50,513 nucleotides of DNA from Vulcanimicrobiota bacterium (GCA_027459845.1 DAIDGS010000118.1:1-50513); one strand, 5' to 3'. Positions 24,266-33,498 are shown, numbered from the stretch's first letter. The notes: generated from the sequence alone by a model not told the origin. A program made the numbers and translations.

Positions 24266-25351
24266 GTGCTTGCCCCGCGACCCGAACCCGCCGATCGATC
24301 GCCCGTACGCTTGAACGTCAAAATCGAGCGCCTCGGCCTCGTGCTGGAACCCGACGGCGATCCGCGCGAAGCCGCCGGCGTGCTGAACCCGGCGGGGGCA
24401 CGCGCGCCGGGTGGCGAGTGGCTGCTCTATCCACGCGAGGTCGCCAACGGAAACGTTTCGCGCGTCGGGCGCGTTCGCACGCTGGCCGAACCGCACGGCG
24501 GATTTCGAACCGAACGGCTCGGATACGCGCTCGAACCCCAGGCCGCCTACGAGCTGCGCACGCAGAGCGGCGGGTACGGATGCGAAGACCCGCGCGTCAC
24601 CTACCTGCGCGAACTCGAGTGCTATGCGATGGCGTACACGGCATTCGGTCCCGACGGCCCTCGGATCGCAATCGCGACCTCGGAGGATGCCTACGCGTGG
24701 TCGCGCTTAGGGACGGTGCGCTTCGAGGGCGCCGGCGTTGCCATCGGGGACGACAAGGACGCAGCATTCTTTCCCGAGCCGGTGCTTTCGCCGGCCGGCG
24801 TTCGCAGCTTCGCCATGTACCACCGGCCGATGCTGCACATCTCCGCCGTCGACGGGCGCGCCGCGATTCCGACCATCGAGCGGATGCCGTTCGAGGATCG
24901 CGAGTCGATTCGCATTGCGTACATGCCGGTCGAGGACGTCAAAGCCGAGCGCGCCAATCTGTTGAACGTGCGCGAGAGCGTGCGGGCGATGTCGCCGAAC
25001 GCCGACTGGGGTTCGATAAAGATCGGCGCCGGCACTCCGCCGGTCGCGATTGCCGAAGGCTGGCTCTCGATCTTCCACGGCGTCGATTTGATCGACAACC
25101 ACGGCAGCAAGCCAAAGCTGGCGTATCGCGCCGGCTTGGTGGTGCACGACCGCGAGCATCCGGATCGAATCCTCTACCGCTCGCCGGCGCCGATCTTCAG
25201 CCCGCGCGACGATCGCGAGCTGCACGGCATGGTCGACAACGTCGTCTTTCCAACGGCGATCGACGTGCGCACGGATTTAGGCGATCGCACCTTCGACGTG
25301 TACTATGGAATGGCGGATTCGTCGATCGGCGCGTTTCGCATGTCGGTGTGA
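24266..25351 (+). CDS. GH130-family beta-mannoside phosphorylase / glycosidase
   Basis: 361 residues, a five-bladed propeller by family. GYGCEDPRVTYL carries the conserved Asp (about 108) used as the proton donor. LLYPREVANGNVSRVGR, KDAAFFPEPV, GSIKIGAGTPPV, LSIFHGVDL and VDNVVFPTAI line the active site in the family. GH130 enzymes split beta-mannosides with phosphate to give mannose-1-phosphate; some are hydrolases. There is no signal peptide, so it acts in the cytoplasm. AGAAGGA 12 nt upstream supports the GTG start. The stop overlaps the next start (GTGA). Phosphorylase versus hydrolase depends on phosphate-binding residues that I cannot confirm. Confidence 0.8.
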   Translation: MLAPRPEPADRSPVRLNVKIERLGLVLEPDGDPREAAGVLNPAGARAPGGEWLLYPREVANGNVSRVGRVRTLAEPHGGFRTERLGYALEPQAAYELRTQSGGYGCEDPRVTYLRELECYAMAYTAFGPDGPRIAIATSEDAYAWSRLGTVRFEGAGVAIGDDKDAAFFPEPVLSPAGVRSFAMYHRPMLHISAVDGRAAIPTIERMPFEDRESIRIAYMPVEDVKAERANLLNVRESVRAMSPNADWGSIKIGAGTPPVAIAEGWLSIFHGVDLIDNHGSKPKLAYRAGLVVHDREHPDRILYRSPAPIFSPRDDRELHGMVDNVVFPTAIDVRTDLGDRTFDVYYGMADSSIGAFRMSV

Positions 25352-25836
25352 TTCGCTACTACGCACTCGCGACCGGGATCGTCCTGGGTATCGCGCTCCT
25401 GGTTGCAGCCTGGTTCGAGCGCGACCTGATTCGCATCAAGCTGGCGTCGGTGGCAGTGCCGGTACCGCCCAAGCTCGGGCGCGAACGGATCTATCGGGGC
25501 GCGGCCGGTCGCGCGTTTCGCGGCGTTGCGCCGTGGGCGCTCTCGGCGCTGCCGGACTGCTTCACCCCGCTGGCGCACGTCACCGGATCGTCTGCCTACG
25601 TTGCCGCCCACCTTCCGTCCGGCGCGCGGGTCGTCGTCCCGCCGGCTCGGCTCGCCTTCGGCCGCTGCACGATTTTTCTCGCCGGCGTCGAAGCCATCGT
25701 GACGCGCGGCAGTGACCGGCTGCGCATCCCGCCGACGGTGCGCTTCTATCGCATACCCGGCAAGATCGCCGTTTGGCGATCGGATGCCGCCGGGAACGAT
25801 CTGCGCATCTACGCAACGCATCCAGCAATACCATGA
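25348..25836 (+). CDS. Membrane-anchored protein of unknown function
   Basis: 162 residues, GTG start overlapping the GH130 stop. One N-terminal helix (ALATGIVLGIALLVAAWFE) and then a domain of about 130 residues that is probably outside the membrane. It has two Cys (DCFTPL and FGRCTIF) that could form a disulfide, and beta-strand-like stretches. No family recognised. It is coupled on its other side to prfC (ATGA). Confidence 0.65.
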   Translation: MIRYYALATGIVLGIALLVAAWFERDLIRIKLASVAVPVPPKLGRERIYRGAAGRAFRGVAPWALSALPDCFTPLAHVTGSSAYVAAHLPSGARVVVPPARLAFGRCTIFLAGVEAIVTRGSDRLRIPPTVRFYRIPGKIAVWRSDAAGNDLRIYATHPAIP

Positions 25837-27446
25837 GCATTCAAGAAGAAGTTCGCATGCGCCGGACCTTCGCGATCATCTCGCACCCGGACGCCGGCAA
25901 AACGACCCTTACCGAAAAGCTGCTGCTTTACGGCGGTGCGATTCACGTCGCGGGACAGGTCTCGGCGCGTCGGCGGCAGCGCGCCGTCACCAGCGACTGG
26001 ATGGCGCTCGAACGCGAACGCGGCATTTCGATCACCTCGACCGTCTTGCAGTTCCCCTACGCCGGCTACACCATCAATCTGCTCGATACGCCCGGCCACC
26101 AGGATTTCGGCGAAGACACCTATCGCACGCTGCTCGCCGCCGACGCCGCCGTCATGCTGATCGACGCTGCGAAAGGGGTCGAGCCGCAGACGAAAAAGCT
26201 GTTTGCCATCTGCCGGGAACGCGGCATTCCGCTCTTCACCTTCATGAACAAGCTCGATCGTCCGAGCCGCGATCCGCTGGAACTCTTGGACGAGCTCGAA
26301 AGCGTCCTGGGGATCGGCGCGTATCCCGTGAACTGGCCGCTCGGCAGCGGCGACGCATTTCGTGGCGTCTACGATCGCGGCACGCACACCATGCACCTGT
26401 TCGAGCGCAGCGCGCACGGCGCGACGCGCGCCGGCGTGGCAACCAGCGGACCGCACGATCCGCAGGTGCGTCAGAGCGTCGATGAGGCAACCTACCGGCA
26501 GTTCGTCGATGGGATCGAGCTCCTCGACGGTGCCGGCTTCGGATTCGAGCGTGCGGCGATGTTGCGCGGAGCGGTGACGCCGGTATTTTTTGGCAGCGCC
26601 GTGACCAACTTCGGCGTCCAGCTCTTTCTCGATGCGTTCGTGGCGATGGCACCGCCGCCGGGTGACACGCTGCCGCTGGTTCGCGGCGGCCCGCTGACGG
26701 CCGGCGACGAGCGCTTCAGCGCGTTCGTCTTCAAGGTGCAGGCCAACATGGATCCGCGCCATCGCGATCGGGTCGCTTTCGCGCGAATCTGTTCGGGAAG
26801 ATTCGAGCGCGACATGATCGTGCGCAACGCGCGCACCGGTAAGGAGATACGGCTCGCGCGGGCGACCAAGCTGTTTGCCGACGAGCGCGAATCCTTGCTC
26901 GAAGCCTATGCGGGCGACGTGGTCGGGTTGGCCAATCCGGGCGCGCTGGCGCTCGGCGACACGCTGTACGTCGGCGATCCGGTCGAGTTTGCCCCGATCC
27001 CGGCCTTCCCGCCGGAACATTTTGCTGCGGTGCGCAGTATCGACACCGGAAGCTACAAGTCGTTCGGCAAGGGTATCGCACAACTGCGCGAGGAGGGAGC
27101 GGTGCAGGTCTTTTATCCTTACGGACAGCCGCGCAGCGAGCCGATTCTGGCGGTGGTCGGCGAGTTGCAGTTTGAGGTCGCGCGCTATCGCCTTGAGTCG
27201 GAGTATGCGGTCAAAACGGTCTTCAGCGGCCTGCCCTACAGCTTGGCGCGCCGCGTTCGCGGCGACGCGACGCTGGTCGCCCGCGCTCAGCTTCCGACCA
27301 ACGCCAAGCTGGTCGAGGATTGGGAGGGTCATCCGGTGGTGCTCTTCGAGAGCGCGTGGAGCGAGCGGCTGGCACACGAGTGGAATCCCCAACTGACGTT
27401 TCTCGAGTTTTCGGCCGGATCGCCGGCGGAGGTGTCGCTATCATGA
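25833..27446 (+). CDS. prfC: Peptide chain release factor 3
   Basis: 537 residues from the ATG overlapping the preceding stop. The translation GTPase motifs are G1 SHPDAGKTTLTEK (17-29), G2 RERGISITS, G3 DTPGHQDFGEDTYRTL and G4 NKLDRPSRDP. The RF3-specific domains follow, including FKVQANMDPRHRDR and VVGELQFEVARYRLESEY. RF3 uses GTP to remove RF1 or RF2 from the ribosome after termination. E. coli RF3 is 529 residues, so the length is normal. It lies unusually inside a run of envelope and sugar genes with 4-nt overlaps on both sides. Confidence 0.96.
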   Translation: MSIQEEVRMRRTFAIISHPDAGKTTLTEKLLLYGGAIHVAGQVSARRRQRAVTSDWMALERERGISITSTVLQFPYAGYTINLLDTPGHQDFGEDTYRTLLAADAAVMLIDAAKGVEPQTKKLFAICRERGIPLFTFMNKLDRPSRDPLELLDELESVLGIGAYPVNWPLGSGDAFRGVYDRGTHTMHLFERSAHGATRAGVATSGPHDPQVRQSVDEATYRQFVDGIELLDGAGFGFERAAMLRGAVTPVFFGSAVTNFGVQLFLDAFVAMAPPPGDTLPLVRGGPLTAGDERFSAFVFKVQANMDPRHRDRVAFARICSGRFERDMIVRNARTGKEIRLARATKLFADERESLLEAYAGDVVGLANPGALALGDTLYVGDPVEFAPIPAFPPEHFAAVRSIDTGSYKSFGKGIAQLREEGAVQVFYPYGQPRSEPILAVVGELQFEVARYRLESEYAVKTVFSGLPYSLARRVRGDATLVARAQLPTNAKLVEDWEGHPVVLFESAWSERLAHEWNPQLTFLEFSAGSPAEVSLS

Positions 27447-27820
27447 AATCCCACCGCATCGTTGCCCTGGCCGCCGTCGCGGCGCTGCTCGCCGGCTGCT
27501 CGTTCCAGAACCAGTACGAGCGCGAGGCGACGCGCGTGACCGAGGCCGTGATGAAGAACGACCTGCAACCCGTGCAAAACGACATCGCCACCGGTATATC
27601 GATTCCGCGGGTGCAGGTTGCCGAGTGGGCCGACGAACTCGACGCGCAGGGTAAGCTGCTCTCGCTCAAAGAGACGACCGCACACTGCGCGCCGGGAGCG
27701 CACTGCTTTACGGTCCGGTTTCAAAAAGGCAACTACTTGGAGATGATGCGTCTCGATGAGAAGGGGAAGATCGTCTACTGGCATTTCAAGCGGGTCGCCT
27801 CAGGTGCAGCCGCACAGTAG
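27443..27820 (+). CDS. Small predicted lipoprotein
   Basis: 125 residues, ATG overlapping the prfC stop. A lipobox ends at C19 (VAALLAGC), after a basic start MKSHR. The mature part begins with SFQNQYEREATRVTEAVMKN, a helix, and contains a possible disulfide (HCAPGAHCFTVRF). It resembles small DUF4878-like lipoproteins in shape only. Its last 17 bases overlap the next gene. Confidence 0.7.
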   Translation: MKSHRIVALAAVAALLAGCSFQNQYEREATRVTEAVMKNDLQPVQNDIATGISIPRVQVAEWADELDAQGKLLSLKETTAHCAPGAHCFTVRFQKGNYLEMMRLDEKGKIVYWHFKRVASGAAAQ

Positions 27821-28781
27821 CGTTCTTCCCTCCTTCGAGGACGTGCGCGCAGCGGCGCGTCGACTCGACGGGGTCGCGCACCGTACCCCGGTGGTGCGAT
27901 CGCGCGCGCTCGACGAGCGCTGCGCGGCGCACGTTTTCGTAAAGTGCGAGAACCTGCAGCGCATGGGCGCCTTCAAGTTTCGCGGAGCGTACAACTTTCT
28001 GGCGTCGCTCTCGCCGGCAGAGCGGGCGGGCGGCGTGGTGGCGTACTCAAGCGGAAATCACGCCCAAGGCGTCGCGCTGGCGGCGTCGTTGCTCGGGATG
28101 CAGGCGACCATCGTCATGCCCGACGATGCGCCGGCGGTGAAACTGGCCGCCACCCGCGGCTACGGTGCCGAAGTGGTGCTGTACGATCGCGCGCAGGCCA
28201 ATCGCGAGGAGATCGCGGAGGAGGTCGCGCGCGCGCGCGGAGCGACCGTCGTGCCGCCCTTCGACGATGCGCGCATCGTGGCCGGCGCGGGGACGGCCGG
28301 TCTCGAACTGCTCGAGGATGCCGGCACGCTCGATGCGCTGGTCGTGCCGATGGGTGGCGGCGGGCTGGCGTGCGGATGCGCGCTCGCCGCTCACGGCATC
28401 GATCGCGCGATCGACGTCTTTGGCGTCGAGCCCGAAGCCGGCGACGACTTCCGTCAGTCGCTGGCGCGCGGCGAACGCATTGCGATCGACGTCCCGCGCA
28501 CGATCGCCGACGGACTGCAGACCGTTCAGCCCGGCGCGCTCACCTTTGCGTTGGCGCGCGAGCACGTGCGCGACGTCGTGACCGTCGCCGATTCAGAGCT
28601 CGCTGCGGCGGTGCGGTTCGCCTTCGAGCGTATGAAGCTCGTGATCGAACCGAGCGGTGCCGCCGGTCTGGCGGCGCTGCTCGCGCACCGAATCGGCGGA
28701 CTCGAGGGCCGTCGGGTCGGAGTGGTGGTCAGCGGGGGAAACGTCGATCCGGCGCAGTACGCGCGGCTGATCGCGAGCTAG
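27804..28781 (+). CDS. PLP-dependent threonine/serine dehydratase
   Basis: 325 residues from a GTG inside the lipoprotein gene. It is a fold-type II PLP enzyme. K58 in GAFKFRGAYNF is the cofactor lysine, YSSGNHAQGVALAA binds the substrate, MGGGGLACGCALA binds the PLP phosphate, and VVSGGNVD ends the core. It deaminates L-threonine or L-serine to 2-oxobutyrate or pyruvate. It lacks the C-terminal ACT regulatory domains of biosynthetic IlvA, so it is the short catabolic (TdcB) or serine racemase-like form. It converges on the AhpD-like gene with a 4-bp overlap. Confidence 0.88.
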   Translation: MQPHSSVLPSFEDVRAAARRLDGVAHRTPVVRSRALDERCAAHVFVKCENLQRMGAFKFRGAYNFLASLSPAERAGGVVAYSSGNHAQGVALAASLLGMQATIVMPDDAPAVKLAATRGYGAEVVLYDRAQANREEIAEEVARARGATVVPPFDDARIVAGAGTAGLELLEDAGTLDALVVPMGGGGLACGCALAAHGIDRAIDVFGVEPEAGDDFRQSLARGERIAIDVPRTIADGLQTVQPGALTFALAREHVRDVVTVADSELAAAVRFAFERMKLVIEPSGAAGLAALLAHRIGGLEGRRVGVVVSGGNVDPAQYARLIAS

Positions 28782-29350
28782 CGACCCATCGCGTAGAACT
28801 CGACGTTCGGGCGCATGTCCATGAGCCCGGCCATCCGGTTCGAGAATCCAAAGAAGGCGGCGATGGCGGCGATATCCCAGATGTCGTCGTCGGAAAATCC
28901 GGCGGCGCGCAACGCCGCGATCTCGGCGTCGTCGGCGGCAAATCCCGGAGCGTTGACGCGCGCGGCAAAGGCCAGCATGGCGCGCCACCGCGGCGAGAGC
29001 TCGGCGGTTTGCCAGTTGTTGGCGATCTGCTCGGCAAGCACGGGATCCTTTCCCAGGATGCGCAGTGCGGCGCCGTGCGCGGTCATGCAGTACTGGCAGC
29101 GGTTCTCCGACGAGACCGCGACGACGATGGCCTCGCGCTCGGCGCGCGAGAGTCCCCCCGGCGACTTCATGAGCACGTCGTGGTAGGCCATGAAGGCTCG
29201 AAAGTGCTCGGGCCGTTTGGCGTACGCACGAAAAACGTTAGGGACGAACCCCAGCTTCTCGCGGCTGGTGCGATAAATCTCGGCGATATCGTCGGGGAGC
29301 CCGCTTTCGGCGGGCTCCCCGAATCGCGATGCCGGCGAGCGTTCGTTCAC
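28778..29350 (-). CDS. AhpD-like peroxidase-related (carboxymuconolactone decarboxylase family) protein
   Basis: 190 residues from a GTG whose last base position touches the stop of the CHRD-like gene upstream. RCQYCMTAHGAALR has the AhpD redox pair C85-x-x-C88 and His92. The rest is helical (AEREAIVVAVSSENRC, DIWDIAAIAAFFGFSNRMAG), as in the peroxidase-related enzyme subgroup. Such proteins reduce peroxides through the Cys pair with an unknown electron donor. It is probably the last gene of a three-gene run with the CHRD-like and BNR-repeat proteins. Confidence 0.85.
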   Translation of the reverse strand: MNERSPASRFGEPAESGLPDDIAEIYRTSREKLGFVPNVFRAYAKRPEHFRAFMAYHDVLMKSPGGLSRAEREAIVVAVSSENRCQYCMTAHGAALRILGKDPVLAEQIANNWQTAELSPRWRAMLAFAARVNAPGFAADDAEIAALRAAGFSDDDIWDIAAIAAFFGFSNRMAGLMDMRPNVEFYAMGR

Positions 29351-29769
29351 TACTTCGAGCTGGCGGTGATGTTCCCGCAAGCGACGTAGGTCCCGAGGTC
29401 GGAGGCGCTCTTGTGCACGTTGATCGCGTAGGGGCTCTTGAGCAACTGGGCAAGCGTGACGCCGCTTACCGTGGTGGTCGATTTCCCGTTCACGGTGCTG
29501 ACCAGCGGAAACTCGGGTGCGGCGTTGATATGACCGCAGGTGCCGATATGGATGTGGGTCGGTTGCGCGGTTTTGGGCGCGCCCTTGAGCTTGACGACGA
29601 CCAAGACGCCGCTTCCCATTTGGGTGAGGGTGGCGGTGCCGGTTTCGCCGCTGTGGTTGAGGGCCTTCATCGGGATGGTGACGCTGTTGATCGCCGCGCT
29701 GGCGGGCGCCGCCACGCCGATCAGGGCGGCGAGCGCGGCCAGCGACAGGGTGAGACGAAGAATGCGCAT
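29350..29769 (-). CDS. Secreted CHRD-like / Cu-Zn-SOD-like small protein
   Basis: 139 residues from an ATG with AAAGGAG 10 nt upstream. The signal peptide is clear (MRILRLTLSLAALAALIGVA, cleavage near SAA). THIHIGTCGHINAAPEFPL, SGVTLAQLLKSPYAINVHKS and YVACGNI resemble CHRD-type or SOD-like secreted beta-sandwiches, which share the HIHxGxC and INVHxS patterns. Cys at the first and last motif could pair. The His cluster may bind metal, but enzyme activity is not implied. It starts 4 bp after the BNR protein stop. Confidence 0.65.
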   Translation of the reverse strand: MRILRLTLSLAALAALIGVAAPASAAINSVTIPMKALNHSGETGTATLTQMGSGVLVVVKLKGAPKTAQPTHIHIGTCGHINAAPEFPLVSTVNGKSTTTVSGVTLAQLLKSPYAINVHKSASDLGTYVACGNITASSK

Positions 29770-29773
29770 AGCG

Positions 29774-32764
29774 TTAAGACTCCTTTCGGGTGGGCATTGG
29801 ACGTTGGTGCGAAGGGCGCCTGGGCGCGGGTTGCCGGTCGAGTCGGCGTGCCGCCGCGCGCAAGCGCGCGAAGGCAGCCAACGCCGCGCGGGTCGGCGGC
29901 GCGTCGGCGCCGTCCACCACGCCGAGCAGCGCGCCGAGATCGCCGTTGAGATGGGCTGCGCGTCGCGCTGCCGACGGCCGACCGGCGGCCTTCGCGCGCG
30001 CATACGCGGCGTAGGTGCGATCCATCAGCACGGCGATCCGATGCGCCACGACGTACTGCCGGCGTAGTTGCGCGGTGCTGATGCGAACGCGTGGATCCAT
30101 CGCGATCGTCAACGGCTGCCGCTGCGTTGTGCCATCGACGGTGAGCACGACGCTATAGCGTCCCGGCGGAACCAATGCGCCCTGCGGCACCTGCGGGGTG
30201 CGATGCGGTACGGCCGAAATCGGAAGGTCGCGGGTTATCGAGGCCGGAGGTGCTTCGTGCAGATCCCACACGAAGCGGTGCATGCCGGAGCTGGTGCGCA
30301 ACGGCTGAAAGGGCGCTTCCCAGTAGGTCGGTTTGTCGAGATCGGGGATCGGCGGCGGCGGCCGGTCGTTGCTGGCATAGCGTCGCACCAGCGCGCCGCG
30401 CGCATCGTAGATCGCCAGCGTGACCGACCGCGCGGGCGCTTTCAGCAGGTAGTCGACGATCGCACCGTTGGGCGGATTTTCACCGGCCGGCGTCTCGGGT
30501 GGGAGCGGCGTATCGGTGTTGGTGCTGCGCCGCACGCGATACGCCAGTTCGGGTGCGAAGAGATGCGTGCCGTCGGGCAGTCCGCGTGCCAGCTCGCGTA
30601 ACGGTTCGACATCGTCGAGAATCCAGAACCCGCGTCCGTGCGTGGCCACGATGAGGTCGTTCTCATGCACGATTGCATCGCGTACCGACGTGTGCGGCAG
30701 GTTGAGCTGCAGCGGCTGCCAGTGCGCGCCGCCGTCGAACGAAACGTCGACGCCGTTTTCCTGTGCTGCGTAGAGTAAGTTCGGCACTTTGGGGTCTTGG
30801 CGGACGGCGTTGACCGGTTCCATCGGAAGACCGTTAACGGCCAGCTTCCAGTGATGCCCGGCGTCGTGCGTGATGTAGACGTACGGGTGCAGATCGTCGA
30901 GGCGGAAGCGATTGACCGCGACGAAGGCCGTGTCGTCGTCGAAGCGCGACGCGTCGATCTGTGCCACCTTACTCCACGGCCCGAGGTTCGGCGGCGTGAC
31001 GTTGCTCCACACTTTGCCGCCGTCGTGCGTCCGCCACACCAGCCCGTCGTCGGTCCCGGCCCAGATGGTTCCGGCATGGGTGTAGGAGGGCGCCAGCGCG
31101 TAGACGACCCCCCAAGGCTTGCCGTGTTGCGGGTCGTCGCTCTCGAAGGCGCGGATGACGCCCGGGATCGGTTCGTGCGCGCGCGTGAGGTCGGGGCTGA
31201 TCGTGGTCCAGTGCATGCCGCCGTCGCGCGTCGCCCAGACGACGTTGGAGCCGTAGTAGAGCGTGTGTTTGTCGAAATGATCGAATGCCAGCGGCTCGGT
31301 ACGCACGGTATGGTAACCCGGCGCCCCGATCGGCTCGGGCGAAACCTCCTGCGTTTGACCGGTGCGCGCGTCGAAGCGCTCGACTTTACCACCGTAGAAA
31401 ATGCCCGGGTGCAGCGGATCGGGAACGACGTAGCCGTACTCCTGCGCGCCGACCGGATGCCAATCGCGTTCGGTGATCTCGCCCCAGTTGCCGCGGCTCT
31501 CGACGCAGGCCGAGCCGCTCTCCTGTTGCCCGCCGCAGACCCAATACGGGAAACGGTGGTCGGCACTGACGTGATACATCTCCGCGGTGGGCTGGTTGTA
31601 CCACGAACTCCAGGTGGCTCCGCCATCGACCGAAACCACCGCACCCTGATCGCTGGCGAGCAGCATGATGTTGGGATGCGTCGGGTTGATCCAAATGTTA
31701 TGGTAGTCGTCGCCACCGGGCGCACCTTTGATCGCGACGAAGGTCGTGCCGCCGTCGGTCGAGCGGTAGGTGCTCGTGTTGGTGAGGTAAACGGTATTGG
31801 GGTCGTTGGGTGCGACCGCGATCGACACCAGGTCGTCGCCGCGTTGACCGATATTGCCGGCCGCGTTGACCCGAACGAAGTGCGCACCGCCGTCGCGGCT
31901 GCGGTAGAGCGCGCCGGCGTCGCGGTTGTCGCGTTCGGAGTCGACGAAGGCGTAGACGATCGTCGGATCGGTCGGCGCAACCGCCACTTCGGCGCGCCCG
32001 AAGCGCGCCGGAAGGCCGGCCGTCAGATGCGTCCAGGTCGTGCCGCCGTCGGTCGATTTATAGAGTCCGCTGCCCGCAATTTCAAAGGAGTTGGTAATCT
32101 CCCAAGGCGCTTGGCGCGCTGCCCAGAGCGTCGCATAGACGGTGTTCGCATTGCTCGGATCGAGCACGACGTCGAAGCCGCCGACGTTCGGATTGAGATA
32201 GAGCACGCGTTGCCAGGTCGTCCCACCGTCGGTCGTGCGAAAGATCCCGCGTTGCGCGTTGGGGCCGTACGGATGTCCGAGTGCGGCCACGAAGACGCGA
32301 TTGGGATCGTGCGGGTCGATCGCCAGCGACGCGATCTGCTGCGTGTGGCGCAAACCGACGTTGCGCCAGGTCTTGCCGCCGTCGCTCGATTTGAAGACGC
32401 CGTCGCCGATGGCGAGATCGGGACGCTGCAGCCCCTCGCCTGTGCCGGCGTAGATGATCCGCGGGTCGCTCCAGGCAACCCCGAGCGCGCCGATCGACCC
32501 GGTCGGTTCGGCGTCGAAGATCGGCTGCCACGTACGCCCGGCATCCTGGCTCTTCCATACGCCGCCGTTGACCGAGCCGATGTAGAAGAGGTTCGGGTCG
32601 TTCGGTGCGCCGGTTGCGGCCACGGTTCGACCGCCGCGCAGCGGCCCGATCGAGCGCCAGCGCAGCCCGGCGAAGGCTGCCGGAGGAACGGCCGCGGGTG
32701 CAGCCGGCGGCGCGGCGGCGCCGAGGAGCAGGAGTCCAAGGGCGATCGGCGTCCAACGGAACAT
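29774..32764 (-). CDS. Large secreted Asp-box (BNR/sortilin-like) beta-propeller protein
   Basis: 996 residues with a signal peptide (about 1-25). It contains at least eleven Asp-box repeats of the type S/T-x-D-G-G-x-x-W, for example SSDGGKTW, TTDGGTTW, STDGGTTW, SVDGGATW, TRDGGMHW, THDGGKVW and SFDGGAHW. These build one or two propellers, as in VPS10/sortilin-like and exo-sialidase-like folds. HGRGFWILDDVEPLRELA near the end of the propeller, then Ig-like regions and a helical C-terminus, match large secreted proteins common in Acidobacteria. No catalytic residues can be assigned, so the fold, not an enzyme activity, is what is seen. Confidence 0.85.
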   Translation of the reverse strand: MFRWTPIALGLLLLGAAAPPAAPAAVPPAAFAGLRWRSIGPLRGGRTVAATGAPNDPNLFYIGSVNGGVWKSQDAGRTWQPIFDAEPTGSIGALGVAWSDPRIIYAGTGEGLQRPDLAIGDGVFKSSDGGKTWRNVGLRHTQQIASLAIDPHDPNRVFVAALGHPYGPNAQRGIFRTTDGGTTWQRVLYLNPNVGGFDVVLDPSNANTVYATLWAARQAPWEITNSFEIAGSGLYKSTDGGTTWTHLTAGLPARFGRAEVAVAPTDPTIVYAFVDSERDNRDAGALYRSRDGGAHFVRVNAAGNIGQRGDDLVSIAVAPNDPNTVYLTNTSTYRSTDGGTTFVAIKGAPGGDDYHNIWINPTHPNIMLLASDQGAVVSVDGGATWSSWYNQPTAEMYHVSADHRFPYWVCGGQQESGSACVESRGNWGEITERDWHPVGAQEYGYVVPDPLHPGIFYGGKVERFDARTGQTQEVSPEPIGAPGYHTVRTEPLAFDHFDKHTLYYGSNVVWATRDGGMHWTTISPDLTRAHEPIPGVIRAFESDDPQHGKPWGVVYALAPSYTHAGTIWAGTDDGLVWRTHDGGKVWSNVTPPNLGPWSKVAQIDASRFDDDTAFVAVNRFRLDDLHPYVYITHDAGHHWKLAVNGLPMEPVNAVRQDPKVPNLLYAAQENGVDVSFDGGAHWQPLQLNLPHTSVRDAIVHENDLIVATHGRGFWILDDVEPLRELARGLPDGTHLFAPELAYRVRRSTNTDTPLPPETPAGENPPNGAIVDYLLKAPARSVTLAIYDARGALVRRYASNDRPPPPIPDLDKPTYWEAPFQPLRTSSGMHRFVWDLHEAPPASITRDLPISAVPHRTPQVPQGALVPPGRYSVVLTVDGTTQRQPLTIAMDPRVRISTAQLRRQYVVAHRIAVLMDRTYAAYARAKAAGRPSAARRAAHLNGDLGALLGVVDGADAPPTRAALAAFARLRAAARRLDRQPAPRRPSHQRPMPTRKES

Positions 32765-32770
32765 CGGTGA

Positions 32771-32777
32771 ACCTCCT
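32771..32777 (-). promoter_or_regulatory. Perfect Shine-Dalgarno site for the Asp-box protein
   Basis: AGGAGGT on the minus strand ends 6 nt before the ATG at 32764 and fixes this start, even though the reading frame stays open upstream. Confidence 0.85.
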
Positions 32778-32823
32778 GCGGTGGCAGTACGCGCGCGATC
32801 GGTCGAGGCCTGCCGCGCTCGAG

Positions 32824-33498
32824 CTAGCGGCGTTTGGACGCGCGTCGGCGGTTGGGGCGAAACGGCGCCCCGATCTTCCAGCTCGCCTTGCGCGGCAGCG
32901 ACTCGTCGACGTCGTCGCAACCGATCGGGGTGAACTCGCCGCAGTCGTGCGGCCGGGCTTCGTAGATACCGCAGTAGTAGCGGCCGCTGCGCGGCCCCAT
33001 CAAGAAGACGCACTTATCGGCGACGTCGTCGGTGACCTTACGCACCCAACCGACGTGATAGCCGTCGGCGGACGGCCGCTCGACGATGTACTCGCGCATG
33101 ACCTCGGCATAGCTCATGCCCAGGTGTTTCGCGATGCGCGTGACGTCCTCGCGGCTGACGAACGGCTCGTATCCGCTGCAACACTCCGCACACCCCGGCG
33201 GGCAGGCGACGTTCTCGGGCAGCTCCTTGAGATGCTTGCGAGCTAGCTCGATGACGTGACCGATCGCCTTGACGAACTCCGGATCGTCGTTATATTTGTA
33301 GATCCACTCGCGCTTGGTGATCTCGTTGAGATTGTAGAAGCGCGTCGTCTTTTCGTCGAACTCGAGCGTGATGTGCTCTTCGTCGATTTCGATCTTGTTG
33401 ACGTGCGTGAGCGGGCGTGCGTCCAATAGCTCCGGATGCGTGGGTTGACCGGTGCGCCGGGAGAAGTTGCGCAAGGCAGTCAGGTCGATGGTTTCCAT
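32824..33498 (-). CDS. YkgJ-type cysteine-cluster protein
   Basis: 224 residues, cytoplasmic. ACPPGCAECCSGYEP is the C-x3-C-x2-C-C core of the YkgJ/CxxCxxCC (zinc- or iron-chelating) family. KCVFLM, YYCGIYEARPHDCGEF and GCDD supply further Cys, where GRYYCGIYEARPHDC is diagnostic. The family may bind an Fe-S cluster or zinc; its role is unknown, with hints of a maturation function. The N-terminal 95 residues (ITLEFDEKTTRFYNLNEITK) are an extra region not always present. It is divergent from the ROK kinase gene (57 bp) and upstream of the Asp-box protein. Confidence 0.85.
   Translation of the reverse strand: METIDLTALRNFSRRTGQPTHPELLDARPLTHVNKIEIDEEHITLEFDEKTTRFYNLNEITKREWIYKYNDDPEFVKAIGHVIELARKHLKELPENVACPPGCAECCSGYEPFVSREDVTRIAKHLGMSYAEVMREYIVERPSADGYHVGWVRKVTDDVADKCVFLMGPRSGRYYCGIYEARPHDCGEFTPIGCDDVDESLPRKASWKIGAPFRPNRRRASKRR

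Noticed and set aside
30797-32770. 657-codon open frame on the plus strand
   Set aside because: Antisense to the Asp-box protein, whose repeats, signal peptide and Shine-Dalgarno site are convincing. The mirror frame has no recognisable domain.
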